From Chitinophagales bacterium (GTDB lineage: Bacteria > Bacteroidota > Bacteroidia > Chitinophagales > LD1): DNA of 64,000 bases. The stretch's first letter is position 1. Every line of letters begins with the position of its first letter. The notes under the pieces were generated by a model. That model did not search any database. It saw nothing but the letters and a program-made list of their open reading frames with translations, and was not told the DNA's origin. The DNA lies in contig JAEUUZ010000003.1 of NCBI GenBank assembly GCA_016786765.1, forward strand, positions 186,001-250,000, in the 5' to 3' direction. Below are positions 1 through 8,971 of the stretch, in pieces. The position numbers were made by a program, and so were the translations under genes.

Positions 1-926
1 GCTTCAATCAAACTTACCGGAGTACCTTCGTTAAAAGAGGTTAGGGTGATGATATCCATACCGGCATTCGATACATCAATTTGTTTAATCCACGAAGTAA
101 ACGTGAGGGGTTGTTTTACGCCTTTGTCTGCTGTAAAAGGAATACCTAACTCTGATGCTAAGGCTTCTATTTTTGCGCGTTCCTCGCCATCGCCAATAAT
201 GAAAGCGCGTACTTTTTTGCTAGAGGTTTCTAACACATGTTTTAACGAACGAAGAAAAAGTGCGTGGTTTTTTACAGGTACTAATCGACCCACAATACCT
301 ATGGCAATTTCGTCATCGCCAATGTTCCATTCTTCGCGAAATTGCTTGCGTTTAGCGTCTTTATCGGTAATGAATTTATGTAAGTCGAAGCCTAAGGGAA
401 TAATGTGAAACTTATCGGGAGTGGCAATTTTAAAAACCTCAGTAAGTTCTTGATGTTGAATTTCACTCAAAGTAACAATACCCGATGAACGTTTGCCCAA
501 GTAGCGTTCAATCTCAATAAACACTCTTGTTTTGAGCGGACTGAAATAAGAATGAAATACATGACCGTGGAAAGTGTGTACTACAACCGGCACCTTAGCA
601 TGCAATGCAGCTAATCGCCCTACAGCTCCGGCTTTTGCGGCATGTGTATGCACAATATCCGGTTTAAACTCATCTATAATCTGACGAATTTTCTTGTAGG
701 ATTTAATGTCTTTAATGGGATGTAATTCGCGATACATTTCATCGATGTAAACGGGTTCAACTCCTAATTCATCGGTAATAAAAGCAGAACTGGCTTCTGT
801 TTCATCGTGATTGCCAGACAGCAGAAGCGTTTCGAACTCCGGAGCCATATACTTGGTAAGGTTAGCAACGTTATACGTTGGACCTCCTAAATTTAATCTG
901 TTAATGATACGTAGAACTCTCGGCAT
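1..926 (-). CDS. Glycosyltransferase family 4 protein (partial, C-terminus outside window)
   Basis: The minus-strand reading frame opens at an ATG at 926 (MPRVLRIINRLNLGGP) and runs off the left edge without a stop, so about 308 residues are visible. The N-terminal IINRLNLGGPTYN segment, the central DIVHTHAAKAGAVGRLAA stretch and IGIVGRLVPVKNH at the start of the second Rossmann domain are typical of GT-B retaining glycosyltransferases of family GT4. The visible end, SFNEGTPVSLIEA, is the acceptor-proximal EX7E region, so only the last helices are missing. The sugar donor and acceptor cannot be read from the sequence. It lies downstream of bshA on the same strand, separated by the repeat-flanked beta-helix gene. 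A role in surface glycan or glycolipid synthesis is inference. Confidence 0.88.
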   Translation of the reverse strand, partial: MPRVLRIINRLNLGGPTYNVANLTKYMAPEFETLLLSGNHDETEASSAFITDELGVEPVYIDEMYRELHPIKDIKSYKKIRQIIDEFKPDIVHTHAAKAGAVGRLAALHAKVPVVVHTFHGHVFHSYFSPLKTRVFIEIERYLGKRSSGIVTLSEIQHQELTEVFKIATPDKFHIIPLGFDLHKFITDKDAKRKQFREEWNIGDDEIAIGIVGRLVPVKNHALFLRSLKHVLETSSKKVRAFIIGDGEERAKIEALASELGIPFTADKGVKQPLTFTSWIKQIDVSNAGMDIITLTSFNEGTPVSLIE

Positions 927-982
927 CCGTTATTGTTTAATTAAAGCTAAAAAACGGGGTGAGATTTCAAAAGACACTAGGG

Positions 983-1001
983 TCAAATATTATACTCCAT
1001 C
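983..1001. repeat. 19-bp direct repeat, left copy
   Basis: The sequence TCAAATATTATACTCCATC is identical to positions 3914-3932. It lies between the glycosyltransferase gene start and the end of the beta-helix gene. The other copy is the stop codon and last codons of bshA, so this copy looks like a displaced duplicate of that gene end. Confidence 0.85.
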
Positions 1002-1210
1002 AATTACAACACATTAGTCACTAGGAAATAATCGCTGTAACTAGAGAACGGAAAGTAAATCTGCAGTGATCTTACACATTCTTATCCCTATTGCTTGTTT
1101 TACTAAAAATAAACGCTCTGTTAACATTGAAGGTATTCTTTTTTTTCTGACTCAAAAAAGCGGTGTTGATTTTGAGAAAAATTTCTTCGATATATATGTG
1201 CGCAGGTCTT

Positions 1211-3781
1211 TTAAAGAGTTTGTTTCTTCACGATTCTTTTGTATAACCTATTGCCCGCCTTATCCGAGAGAATCATGTTGTATATACCTGCTGACAGAGA
1301 AGACATTCCAACTGTGATAGATCTAATGAATTTGTAAGTAACAATTTGTTGTCCATGTAAGTTGTATATCTCGGCATTAATGATGTCTTTGCTATTGGTT
1401 TCTATGGTTAACACATCTTCAATCGGGTTTGGATACAACGCTACATTAAAATCAGAAGAGAAAATGGTCTCTATGCCAACCTCGTTTATTGGTGTAGCTA
1501 CACTCGTGCCCGTGCAGCCATTTGTATCGGTAGCTAAAACAGTATAGTTGCCATTCGTTAGTGCAACATGCTTTTGTGAAGTAGCTCCGCTAATTGGAGA
1601 GCCGTTCAGGTTCCATTGATAAGAAACAAATCCCGCATCTGCATATAATTCAGCGCCAGCATGTGTAAAGCTAACTATTGGTGTTGGTTTAACAGATAAG
1701 TTTAGCGTAATGTCAGAATCGCAGTGAAATATATTTCCCCATGCTATCGTTTTATGATAGCTGCCGGCAGCATTGCATAAAAGGCCATTCCAATTGTAAG
1801 GCAAAGAAGAGGAACAGATGCTTAAGTTGGTTGTAGAATTGGAAGAAAGATTGGTTTGATATTCAAAAGCACCCACATCTACTTTACACACTCTCGGCAT
1901 CCCGCGTTGGTCAGTGATGGGCGCTTTTGAGGTGTCTCCGGCATTGATAGCTATGCTACCAGCAAGTAACGCAAACGTTTTTGTATAGCCGCCATTATAC
2001 GCAAGTGAATCTAAATGTAGCATTGCCGCTGTAACACCTATACGGTCGGAGGGTCTACTACAAGCATAGCTGTTGCTAAAAATGTTATTACCGACCGAAA
2101 AGCAATAAGAAGGGGGGGCTACATCACCGATTATTATTGAGTTTTTTGTACTTAAAGAAGAGTTACTACTATAGATTTCCCCTCCAAAGGAAGCGTTATT
2201 GTTTGCGATTGTACAATTTGTCTGGGCCATAGTTCCACTACTGTAATTACAAACACCTCCTCCATAAACAGAGGTGTTATCCGTTATGGTGCAATTTATC
2301 TGCCTCATAGTTGCCCAGTAGTTATAGACTCCTCCACCATATCCCGGAGGTGAAAGCATAGTCGAGTTCCCGGCTATAGTACAGTTGAATAGGTCAAAAA
2401 TACCACCATCAGAATGCACCCCACCACCCTGATAAGCTGAGTTTTTTTCAATGTTACAGCCGTTTAGGGATGCGACAGCCCAACTACTAAACAATCCTCC
2501 ACCAAAGTAGGCATGATTTTCAGAAAGGGTGCAATTCGTTTGGATAATAGTATCGGAATTATAAACCCCACCGCCTCTTTCGGATGTATCTCTAGATAAA
2601 ATACAACTATCTTGGATTAAATTACCATCATTGAATATACCTCCACCATGTAAATTTGAAGTGTTTCCAGTAATTGTACAGTTCTTCTGAAAAATTAAGG
2701 CGTATCTGTTCAAAATTCCGCCTCCGTCTTCAGTGGCTTTATTTCCTAGAAAGGAGCATCTCTTTTGCGAGAGTTCACCATCCAGAGTACATATACCTCC
2801 GCCAAGTCTAGCTGTATTTCCAGAAATAATACAATTTGTTTGTACAACGTTAGAATAACTAATATATAATCCGCCACCTTCATCAGTATTGTTCCCAGAT
2901 ATAGTACAGTTATTTTGAATGAGCGACCCAAAATCTGAATAAATACCCCCTCCATTAGAAACCGTGGTATTGTTGGAAATAACGCAATTTGTTTGTGTAA
3001 CAACTCCTCTAACGTTCTTTATGCCGCCTCCTATTCCTCCACCAGAAGGGTTGTTTTTGTTTTTTGAGATAGTACAATCAATTTGTGTTAATACTTTGGT
3101 GTTGTAAATCCCTCCACCATCTGAAGATTCATTCCAAGACAAAATACAATGATCTTGTATGAGGACAGAGTCATTAAATACTCCTCCTCCGTACCCAGAA
3201 AGGCTTAGGTTTGTTTTGTTGTTGGAAATCGTACAGTTGGTTTGTCTAAAAACACCATGATTATAACACCCTGCCCCTTGGTTTGACCTATTGCGAATAA
3301 GTGTACAATTGTTTTGAGAAAGTTCGCCATTATTGAAAATCCCACCACCGTAACTAGCCCTGCATTCGGTTATTGTACAGTTTGTTTGAAACAAGACGGA
3401 TTCGTTAAACACGCCTCCACCATAACTCCCACTCCCGTTAATTAGCGTTATGCCCGACATCCATGTTGTGTCGTTAATTGTAAAAATTCTAAGTGTATTG
3501 TTCCCGCTAATCGACAAGCTATCTGATCCGGGACCAATAATTACCAAGTTATTGTCAATGGAAACGGAGAGGACAATTACGTTTGGGTAGCTGATTCCTT
3601 TAAAAACAATGGTGTCTTGATCAGCCTTTATATTGGCGGAGTCTATGGCCCAAAGTAAACAACCGGGTCCACTGCTATTCGTATTCGTTACCGTGAATGT
3701 ATTCTGTGCCTTGGCTGTGAAGACGTTGAATAATAGGTTAAGGAGTGTAAGACAAAATGTTCTTGTAGTAAGCTGTCGCAT
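1211..3781 (-). CDS. T9SS-secreted parallel beta-helix repeat protein (choice-of-anchor Q-like)
   Basis: The 856-residue protein has an N-terminal signal peptide (hydrophobic LTLLNLLFNVFTAKA, cleavage probably before QN). From about residue 110 to 530 there are about 17 imperfect repeats of 23-30 residues with the pattern GGG(I/V)(Y/F)N...(Q)TNCTISxN, the signature of Pmp-like right-handed beta-helix surface proteins. After the helix comes INAGDTSKAPITDQRG...VDVGAFEY, which resembles the region NCBI calls choice-of-anchor Q. The last 80 or so residues (VALYPNPIEDVLTIE...LSAGIYNMILSDKAG...KRIVKK) form a T9SS type A sorting domain, so it should be secreted and surface-attached. Its ligand is unknown. 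The gene is bracketed by a 19-bp direct repeat, which suggests acquisition as a unit. Confidence 0.88.
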   Translation of the reverse strand: MRQLTTRTFCLTLLNLLFNVFTAKAQNTFTVTNTNSSGPGCLLWAIDSANIKADQDTIVFKGISYPNVIVLSVSIDNNLVIIGPGSDSLSISGNNTLRIFTINDTTWMSGITLINGSGSYGGGVFNESVLFQTNCTITECRASYGGGIFNNGELSQNNCTLIRNRSNQGAGCYNHGVFRQTNCTISNNKTNLSLSGYGGGVFNDSVLIQDHCILSWNESSDGGGIYNTKVLTQIDCTISKNKNNPSGGGIGGGIKNVRGVVTQTNCVISNNTTVSNGGGIYSDFGSLIQNNCTISGNNTDEGGGLYISYSNVVQTNCIISGNTARLGGGICTLDGELSQKRCSFLGNKATEDGGGILNRYALIFQKNCTITGNTSNLHGGGIFNDGNLIQDSCILSRDTSERGGGVYNSDTIIQTNCTLSENHAYFGGGLFSSWAVASLNGCNIEKNSAYQGGGVHSDGGIFDLFNCTIAGNSTMLSPPGYGGGVYNYWATMRQINCTITDNTSVYGGGVCNYSSGTMAQTNCTIANNNASFGGEIYSSNSSLSTKNSIIIGDVAPPSYCFSVGNNIFSNSYACSRPSDRIGVTAAMLHLDSLAYNGGYTKTFALLAGSIAINAGDTSKAPITDQRGMPRVCKVDVGAFEYQTNLSSNSTTNLSICSSSLPYNWNGLLCNAAGSYHKTIAWGNIFHCDSDITLNLSVKPTPIVSFTHAGAELYADAGFVSYQWNLNGSPISGATSQKHVALTNGNYTVLATDTNGCTGTSVATPINEVGIETIFSSDFNVALYPNPIEDVLTIETNSKDIINAEIYNLHGQQIVTYKFIRSITVGMSSLSAGIYNMILSDKAGNRLYKRIVKKQTL

Positions 3782-3913
3782 GTGGAAGAATAGTTTAGGG
3801 CGTGGGTTTTACGGTTTTGTTAGAATAGGGATGTGCTATATTGGCAACTCGTTTTATAGTGATTGACTAAATTACTTTGTTGCAATATAATTACAAATAG
3901 TATGCTTTTAACA

Positions 3914-3932
3914 TCAAATATTATACTCCATC
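3914..3932. repeat. 19-bp direct repeat, right copy (3' end of bshA)
   Basis: Identical to 983-1001. Read on the minus strand it covers the last codons of bshA (ending MEYNI) and its stop codon. Integrative elements often duplicate a gene end in this way. Confidence 0.85.
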
Positions 3933-5062
3933 CATCCCGAAGAACCGCATACTTGATCGTAGTAGCGTTCATATCGAGGAAGAATAATGTCGAGGTCGAA
4001 ACGTTTGGCTTGTGCTAGAGCATTTTGTTTGAATTGCAATAAGCGTTCGGCATCTTCTAAAATATACAGCGCGTTTTTGGCCATATCTTCGTAATCGCCT
4101 ACGTTGCTCATAAATCCGGTTTCGCCTTGAATATTTACCTCTGCAATTCCACCTGCATTTGATGAAATCACTGGCACCTCGCAGGCCATGGCTTCTAGCG
4201 CAGCTAAACCAAAACTTTCGCTTTCGGAAGGCAATACAAACAAATCAGCAATAGCCAATAAATCTTCAACGGCTTCTTGCTTACCCAAGAAGCGTACATG
4301 CTCGCAATTGCCTAAATTCCGACATAACATTTCAATGCTCATACGCTCCGGTCCATCGCCCACCAGCAAAAGCTTTGCGGGAATTTTCTTGATTAACAAG
4401 TCGAACATTTGTACCACGTCTTCCACGCGTTTTACTTTTCGGAAGTTAGATACGTGTATCAAAATTTTCTCGCCTTGCGGTGCAATCGCTTTTTTGAAAT
4501 GGTCTTTGTCTGTTTTCTTGAAGCGGCTGAAATCAATGAAGTTGGGGATAACTTCAATATGTTTTTTCACTTCGAAGAAAAGGAGCGTATCGCGTTTTAA
4601 CGATTCTGAAACAGCCGTAATTCCATCGGAATGATTCATAGAATATTCTACCACCGGCTGAAAACTGGCGTCACGCCCAACAAGCGTAATATCTGTACCG
4701 TGTAGTGTGGTGATAAAAGGAATGAAAATGCCTTGCTCTTTCAAAATGTTTTGCGCCATCAATGCAGCAGAAGCATGTGGAATGGCGTAATGCACATGCA
4801 ATAAATCCAATCGCTCGAACTTCACCACATCTACAATCTTACTGGCTAGAGCCGATTCGTAGGGAGGGTTTTGAAACAAAGGATAATCTAGGCCGGATAC
4901 TTCATGATAGAAAATATTTTCGTGGAAGCCATCAAGCCTAACGGGTTCTTTGTAGGTAATGAAGTGAACCTTATGCCCTTTCTTAGCCAAAGCTTTACCC
5001 AACTCAGTGGCTACAACACCACTTCCTCCGTAGGTAGGGTAACAAACTATGCCTATTTTCAT
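3914..5062 (-). CDS. bshA: N-acetyl-alpha-D-glucosaminyl L-malate synthase BshA
   Basis: The 382-residue GT4 enzyme is expected to join UDP-GlcNAc to L-malate, the first step of bacillithiol synthesis. The N-terminus (MKIGIVCYPTYGGSGVVATELG), the segment HENIFYHEVSGLDYPLFQNPPYE and LDLLHVHYAIPHASAA are hallmarks of BshA rather than of generic GT4 enzymes. The nucleotide-binding half has HVSNFRKVKRVEDV and the EX7E motif in SESESFGLAALEAMACEVPV. The length matches the family. Bacillithiol is the main low-molecular-weight thiol in many Bacteroidota; bshB and bshC are not in this window. The 3' end carries the right copy of the 19-bp repeat. A terminator at 5094-5125 separates it from the upstream small gene, so it probably has its own promoter. 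Confidence 0.95.
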   Translation of the reverse strand: MKIGIVCYPTYGGSGVVATELGKALAKKGHKVHFITYKEPVRLDGFHENIFYHEVSGLDYPLFQNPPYESALASKIVDVVKFERLDLLHVHYAIPHASAALMAQNILKEQGIFIPFITTLHGTDITLVGRDASFQPVVEYSMNHSDGITAVSESLKRDTLLFFEVKKHIEVIPNFIDFSRFKKTDKDHFKKAIAPQGEKILIHVSNFRKVKRVEDVVQMFDLLIKKIPAKLLLVGDGPERMSIEMLCRNLGNCEHVRFLGKQEAVEDLLAIADLFVLPSESESFGLAALEAMACEVPVISSNAGGIAEVNIQGETGFMSNVGDYEDMAKNALYILEDAERLLQFKQNALAQAKRFDLDIILPRYERYYDQVCGSSGWMEYNI

Positions 5063-5093
5063 GTGTTTGGTTTTGTGCTATATGCTAGAGAAA

Positions 5094-5125
5094 CAAAAGC
5101 CTCGCAGGTTTGTTGCGAGGCTTTG
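5094..5125 (-). terminator. Rho-independent terminator of the small membrane protein gene
   Basis: An 11-bp perfect stem, AAAGCCTCGCA (5096-5106) with TGCGAGGCTTT (5114-5124), has a 7-base loop and is followed on the minus strand by a T-rich tract. It lies between the small gene (stop at 5148) and the bshA start. Confidence 0.85.
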
Positions 5126-5147
5126 TATATTATTTTGGTTGTTATTA

Positions 5148-5372
5148 TTATTTTCTGTTTGGCTCTGTAGAGAAGAACATGAATACTAAACCTATAGTAA
5201 GCATCAATCCGAACAACAAAGTAGGAACTCCGTACCCTGTTTCGAAATAAGATAGGTGTTTAGCCGGGTCGTTATAGCTTAAATAAGCAGAACTGTTCAT
5301 ATATAAAAAACAAAGACCCATGCAACACAACGTTCCAATCACAGTGAAAATACCTCCAATAATTTTTGACAT
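5148..5372 (-). CDS. Small two-helix membrane protein, unknown function
   Basis: A 74-residue protein with two hydrophobic segments (about residues 4-26 and 48-67) and a short charged tail (STEPNRK). The loop between them, SSAYLSYNDPAKHLSYFETGYG, is polar. I do not recognise a named family. A strong terminator directly downstream and an upstream gap of about 218 bases to the divergent ABC-F gene indicate an independent transcription unit, which supports its being a real gene. It probably sits in the inner membrane with both ends on the same side. Confidence 0.75.
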   Translation of the reverse strand: MSKIIGGIFTVIGTLCCMGLCFLYMNSSAYLSYNDPAKHLSYFETGYGVPTLLFGLMLTIGLVFMFFSTEPNRK

Positions 5373-5550
5373 AGTCGTTAAATTTTGGGCTAAATTAAAT
5401 CTAAAATCGAGTTTTAATAAAAATTAGTCTTAAAAAATTTAGAAGAAGCCTTTAGCGCTTAGCTGAATGTTTCTTTTTTATTCTTCTCTTGCTTCTAGTA
5501 GTTAGTGGCTAAAGGCTACAAAAACAATTAGACATACCAAGTCAAAAAAT

Positions 5551-5558
5551 TATCTTTG
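5551..5558 (+). promoter_or_regulatory. Candidate -7 promoter box of the ABC-F gene
   Basis: TATCTTTG fits the Bacteroidota -7 consensus TAnnTTTG. It lies 33 bases before the ATG at 5591. About 20 bases upstream there is TTA rather than the usual TTG at -33, so the match is partial. Confidence 0.45.
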
Positions 5559-5590
5559 CACCCTTTTAAAAGAATTTTGCTCAAGAAATT

Positions 5591-7501
5591 ATGATTGCTG
5601 TTTCAAATATATCGCTTCATTTTGGTGGACGAACCATGTTCGATGAAGTATCTTTTCTGATCAACGAAACAGATAAAATCGGTTTAGTAGGAAGAAATGG
5701 TGCCGGAAAATCGACATTGCTTAAAGTGCTTACCGGATTGCAACCGCTGGATGGCGGAAATATTATGCTGCCCAAAGGCACCGTAATTGGCTATTTGCCG
5801 CAAGAGTTGGGTTACCAGTCGCAATTAACGGTGATTGATGAGGCCAAAAAAGCATTTGAGGAAGCATTGGATATTCAGGCTAAACGCGACCAAATTTTAA
5901 TTGATTTGGAAACGCGAACCGACTACGAGACCGATAGTTACATGGATCTCATCAACGAGTTGCAAGAAGCAGAACACCTGTTGGAAATGCACGACACCAC
6001 CAACGTGCAAGAACAAACCGAACGTATTTTAAAAGGCCTAGGTTTTGATACACTCGATTTTACCAAAGCTATGAAAGACTTGAGTGGGGGCTGGCAAATG
6101 CGTGTAGAATTGGCGAAAATTTTGTTGCAAAAACCGCAGTTGATCTTGCTCGATGAGCCTACCAACCACTTGGATATTGACTCGATTTTGTGGCTGGAGA
6201 AATTCTTGAAAGATTATAACGGTGCCATTGTAATGGTTTCGCACGATAGGTCGTTCTTAGATAATATCACCAACCGCACCATTGAGGTGGTTTCGGGTAA
6301 TGTGGAAGATTACAACGTAGCTTACTCCGATTATAAAATTTTGCGCGAAGAGCGAAGAGAAAGTACGATTAATGCGGCTAAAAATCAGCAGCGCGAAATT
6401 GCGCAAATCGAGCGCAACATCGACCGTTTCCGAGCTAAAGCATCGAAGGCAACCTTTGCACAATCCTTGATTAAGAAGCTCGACAAGATGGAGCGGATTG
6501 AAGTAGAAGAAGACAAAGTGTTTGCCATGAATTTACGCTTCCCGGTGGCACAACCTTCAGGGAAATTAGTGATTACAGCCGATAAATTATCGAAATCGTT
6601 TGGTCCGAAAAAGGTAATTCAAGAGCAATCGGTAGAAATTTATCGAGGCGAAAAAGTAGCCTTTATCGGGAAAAACGGAATGGGTAAAACCACCTATTCG
6701 CGTATGATGATTGGTGATATTCCGTTTGATCAAGGGGAAGTTACATTGGGGCACAACGTAACTGTGGGTTACTATGCGCAACATGCTGCGGATACTATTG
6801 ATGGGAACGATACCGTGTTAGATGTAGTAGATAAAGTAGCTGTGGGCGATATTCGAACCAAACTACGCGACTTGTTGGGTTGTTTCTTGTTTACCGGAGA
6901 TGACGTATACAAAAAAGTAAAGGTGCTTTCGGGTGGAGAAAAATCGCGATTGGCCTTATGTAGATTGATTTTGGAGCCACGCAACTTCTTAGTACTGGAT
7001 GAGCCTACGAACCACTTGGATTTGGTGTCGAAAGAGATTTTGAAAAATGCAGTGAAGAACTTTGAAGGCACAGTGTTGGTGGTTTCGCACGATAGAGATT
7101 TCCTTTCGGGATTGACTACAAAATTGTTTGAGTTTACTCCGGAAGGTATTAGAGAACACTTGGATGGCATTGATGAATTCCTGGAAAAAAAGAACGTAGA
7201 GAACATGCGCGCGTTCGAAAAGGTGGAGAAACCTGTAGTGCAGAAACAAGAAGCGAAAGTAGAAGATGCTTCGGCAGATAAAGATAAAGAAGTTCAACGT
7301 GTTAAAAAGCAAATCGGGCAATTGGAGCAGAAGATTGAGAAGTTAGAAAAGAGTATTGCCGAATACGATGAGCAACTCCAAAACCCTCAACAATACGCTA
7401 TTCTAACAGCCGATAACCAATTCTTTACGAAGTACGAAAACTTGAAAAAGGAATTGGAGACCACTATGGCTGAATGGGAACGATTGGCAGATTTGCTGTA
7501 A
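5591..7501 (+). CDS. ABC-F family ATPase (Uup/EttA-type translation factor)
   Basis: The 636-residue soluble protein has two ABC cassettes and no membrane domain. The first has Walker A GRNGAGKST (34-42), signature LSGGW and Walker B LILLDEPTNHLD. The second has Walker A GKNGMGKTT (from about residue 360), signature LSGGEKSR and LVLDEPTNHLD. The linker of about 80 residues between them is charged and helical, as in ribosome-binding ABC-F proteins. A C-terminal coiled coil (about 555-636, VKKQIGQLEQKIEKLEKSI) resembles the Uup DNA/RNA-binding tail. Members act on the ribosomal E site; the subgroup cannot be set by eye, and antibiotic resistance should not be assumed. The reading frame is complete, with a plausible promoter box at 5551. 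Confidence 0.93.
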   Translation: MIAVSNISLHFGGRTMFDEVSFLINETDKIGLVGRNGAGKSTLLKVLTGLQPLDGGNIMLPKGTVIGYLPQELGYQSQLTVIDEAKKAFEEALDIQAKRDQILIDLETRTDYETDSYMDLINELQEAEHLLEMHDTTNVQEQTERILKGLGFDTLDFTKAMKDLSGGWQMRVELAKILLQKPQLILLDEPTNHLDIDSILWLEKFLKDYNGAIVMVSHDRSFLDNITNRTIEVVSGNVEDYNVAYSDYKILREERRESTINAAKNQQREIAQIERNIDRFRAKASKATFAQSLIKKLDKMERIEVEEDKVFAMNLRFPVAQPSGKLVITADKLSKSFGPKKVIQEQSVEIYRGEKVAFIGKNGMGKTTYSRMMIGDIPFDQGEVTLGHNVTVGYYAQHAADTIDGNDTVLDVVDKVAVGDIRTKLRDLLGCFLFTGDDVYKKVKVLSGGEKSRLALCRLILEPRNFLVLDEPTNHLDLVSKEILKNAVKNFEGTVLVVSHDRDFLSGLTTKLFEFTPEGIREHLDGIDEFLEKKNVENMRAFEKVEKPVVQKQEAKVEDASADKDKEVQRVKKQIGQLEQKIEKLEKSIAEYDEQLQNPQQYAILTADNQFFTKYENLKKELETTMAEWERLADLL

Positions 7502-7557
7502 CAGCATCGCAATTTATCTCAAGTACTCAACCCAAGTTTACGTAATCGAAATGGCGT

Positions 7558-8226
7558 TTATTTAGTCAGTCTAATGTATGTAGATGCCTTTTTAATTTGA
7601 TAGCTAGTTGTAGTAGCATTTGGATAAGCGGTTGTAGTGCTTGTGTTTTCAAAACTCAACTCTAGTACATTTTCGCTAATCGATTTTACGGTAAAGGCAT
7701 CAAACGGTTGGCTGAAGGCAGTTCCCAAATTCACATCTTTTAATTTCAACATCGAATTGCTCTTTTGGGTTGCACCCCATTCCCAAACACCCCTTCCACT
7801 AATTAATGAGGGTTGGTTCGTAAGCGGTAATGTGCTCACCAACACACCATCTTGATAATACACTTGTTGCGTTTGTTGATTGGAATAGGTATAGCTAAAC
7901 GTACCATCTTTGTTGATAGTGAGTTGTCCACTAAAATTGATGTCGTACACATATCTTGAGTCGGAGTTAAAAGATGTTGATTTGTATAGTGAAGCATCAG
8001 AAGAACTTCCTGTGTTACCCGAAACGGAAATGCCGTTGGCGGTGCTTTGAATGGTTACCGTTGGCGGTATTGAAGAACTGTTGGTTGAAATTGAAGAATC
8101 AGAAATAACAACAGACATACTGCTTACGGCCCATGTACCAGGTAGATAATCGTTAGCCGTTTTCTTTTTACAGCCCATCGAAGACAAAAGCAGAATTGCA
8201 ACAAAGAATGTTAGTGTTTTTTTCAT
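7558..8226 (-). CDS. Lipocalin-like lipoprotein, unknown function
   Basis: The 222-residue protein begins with a lipoprotein signal peptide (FFVAILLLSSMGC, lipidated Cys about residue 19), followed by a lysine pair and the short motif LPGTWAVSSMSV. A GTW motif just after the lipid anchor is typical of the lipocalin-like lipoproteins common in Bacteroidota. The rest is rich in Ser, Thr and beta-prone residues, with a late ...GRGVWEWG... strand. The adjacent gene at 8252-8971 is on the same strand 25 bases upstream and has the same architecture, so they form a pair of diverged paralogues that are probably co-transcribed. It should be anchored in an envelope membrane facing the periplasm. No ligand can be inferred. 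Confidence 0.75.
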   Translation of the reverse strand: MKKTLTFFVAILLLSSMGCKKKTANDYLPGTWAVSSMSVVISDSSISTNSSSIPPTVTIQSTANGISVSGNTGSSSDASLYKSTSFNSDSRYVYDINFSGQLTINKDGTFSYTYSNQQTQQVYYQDGVLVSTLPLTNQPSLISGRGVWEWGATQKSNSMLKLKDVNLGTAFSQPFDAFTVKSISENVLELSFENTSTTTAYPNATTTSYQIKKASTYIRLTK

Positions 8227-8251
8227 AACAATAGGTTTTGATGGTGGAGGT

Positions 8252-8971
8252 TTATTTTGCTAATAAGTAGATTTTATTGATACCGTTGAAATCGCTCTTT
8301 TCCGTGTATAGACCATTCGTATTATCAACCGTTTTGAAGGTGTTCAAAAATTCCAAATCAAGTTCGCTGTCGTTTATTTTGTTGACAATAAAAGGAACCT
8401 GATAGGTAGGAAAATAACTTGAAGCCAGATTGTCTTCACCTACAACGAACTTAAAGAAATCGGGATGATGAAAATAAAGTACGGCTTTGTCGGACGAGTT
8501 GCCGCTCCACTCCCAAGTACCCTCCAACGTTTCAATGTTTGGCGGATTTGTAAATGTGTGCGAGAGATTTATTATTTGATTTCCGTTGGAAATATAAACT
8601 ATAGAATCTCCGGTGAGTTGCCGGCTAAGATCAACATGAAAGGTGCCATTTTCTAAAAACTTAACTACGAGGTTGTTTTTGTAATATTTTACTTTTAAAC
8701 CAACCGTGCCATTGGTTGGATCAATGGAGTCAAAATCTAAGTTTTTCAGGAACTCCACCACATTTCCTTTGTCGTACACAAAATGCAGAATATCGTATCC
8801 GTAACTTGGGGGATTGCCAGGCGAGTACGATGTTCTAAAAACAGTATCTTTTAGAGCCATTGTACTCATTTGCCAACCGTTTGCGCGCATCAAAATATCG
8901 GTAGGTTTTGTTTTTTTGGAACAACTGCTTATCCAAAACAAGGCGGAGAGTATAAGTATAGTTTGTTTCAT
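8252..8971 (-). CDS. Lipocalin-like lipoprotein, unknown function
   Basis: The 239-residue protein has a lipobox (LFWISSC, Cys about residue 17) followed by SKKTKPTD and then ANGWQMSTMAL, the position where its neighbour has GTWAVSSM. A later LEGTWEWSG strand matches GRGVWEWG in the downstream paralogue, supporting common ancestry despite low identity elsewhere. It is upstream of 7558-8226 with a 25-base gap and probably leads a two-gene unit. Two further lipoproteins of this style lie at 26055-26985. The function is unknown. Confidence 0.75.
   Translation of the reverse strand: MKQTILILSALFWISSCSKKTKPTDILMRANGWQMSTMALKDTVFRTSYSPGNPPSYGYDILHFVYDKGNVVEFLKNLDFDSIDPTNGTVGLKVKYYKNNLVVKFLENGTFHVDLSRQLTGDSIVYISNGNQIINLSHTFTNPPNIETLEGTWEWSGNSSDKAVLYFHHPDFFKFVVGEDNLASSYFPTYQVPFIVNKINDSELDLEFLNTFKTVDNTNGLYTEKSDFNGINKIYLLAK

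Noticed and set aside
811-1317. Two short plus-strand reading frames between the glycosyltransferase and beta-helix genes
   Set aside because: They overlap real minus-strand genes at either end, have no family features and a composition that fits non-coding sequence.
2200-3450. Regularly spaced repeated blocks, possibly a CRISPR-like array
   Set aside because: The spacing follows the amino-acid repeats of the beta-helix gene, the blocks are imperfect, and the reading frame is continuous.
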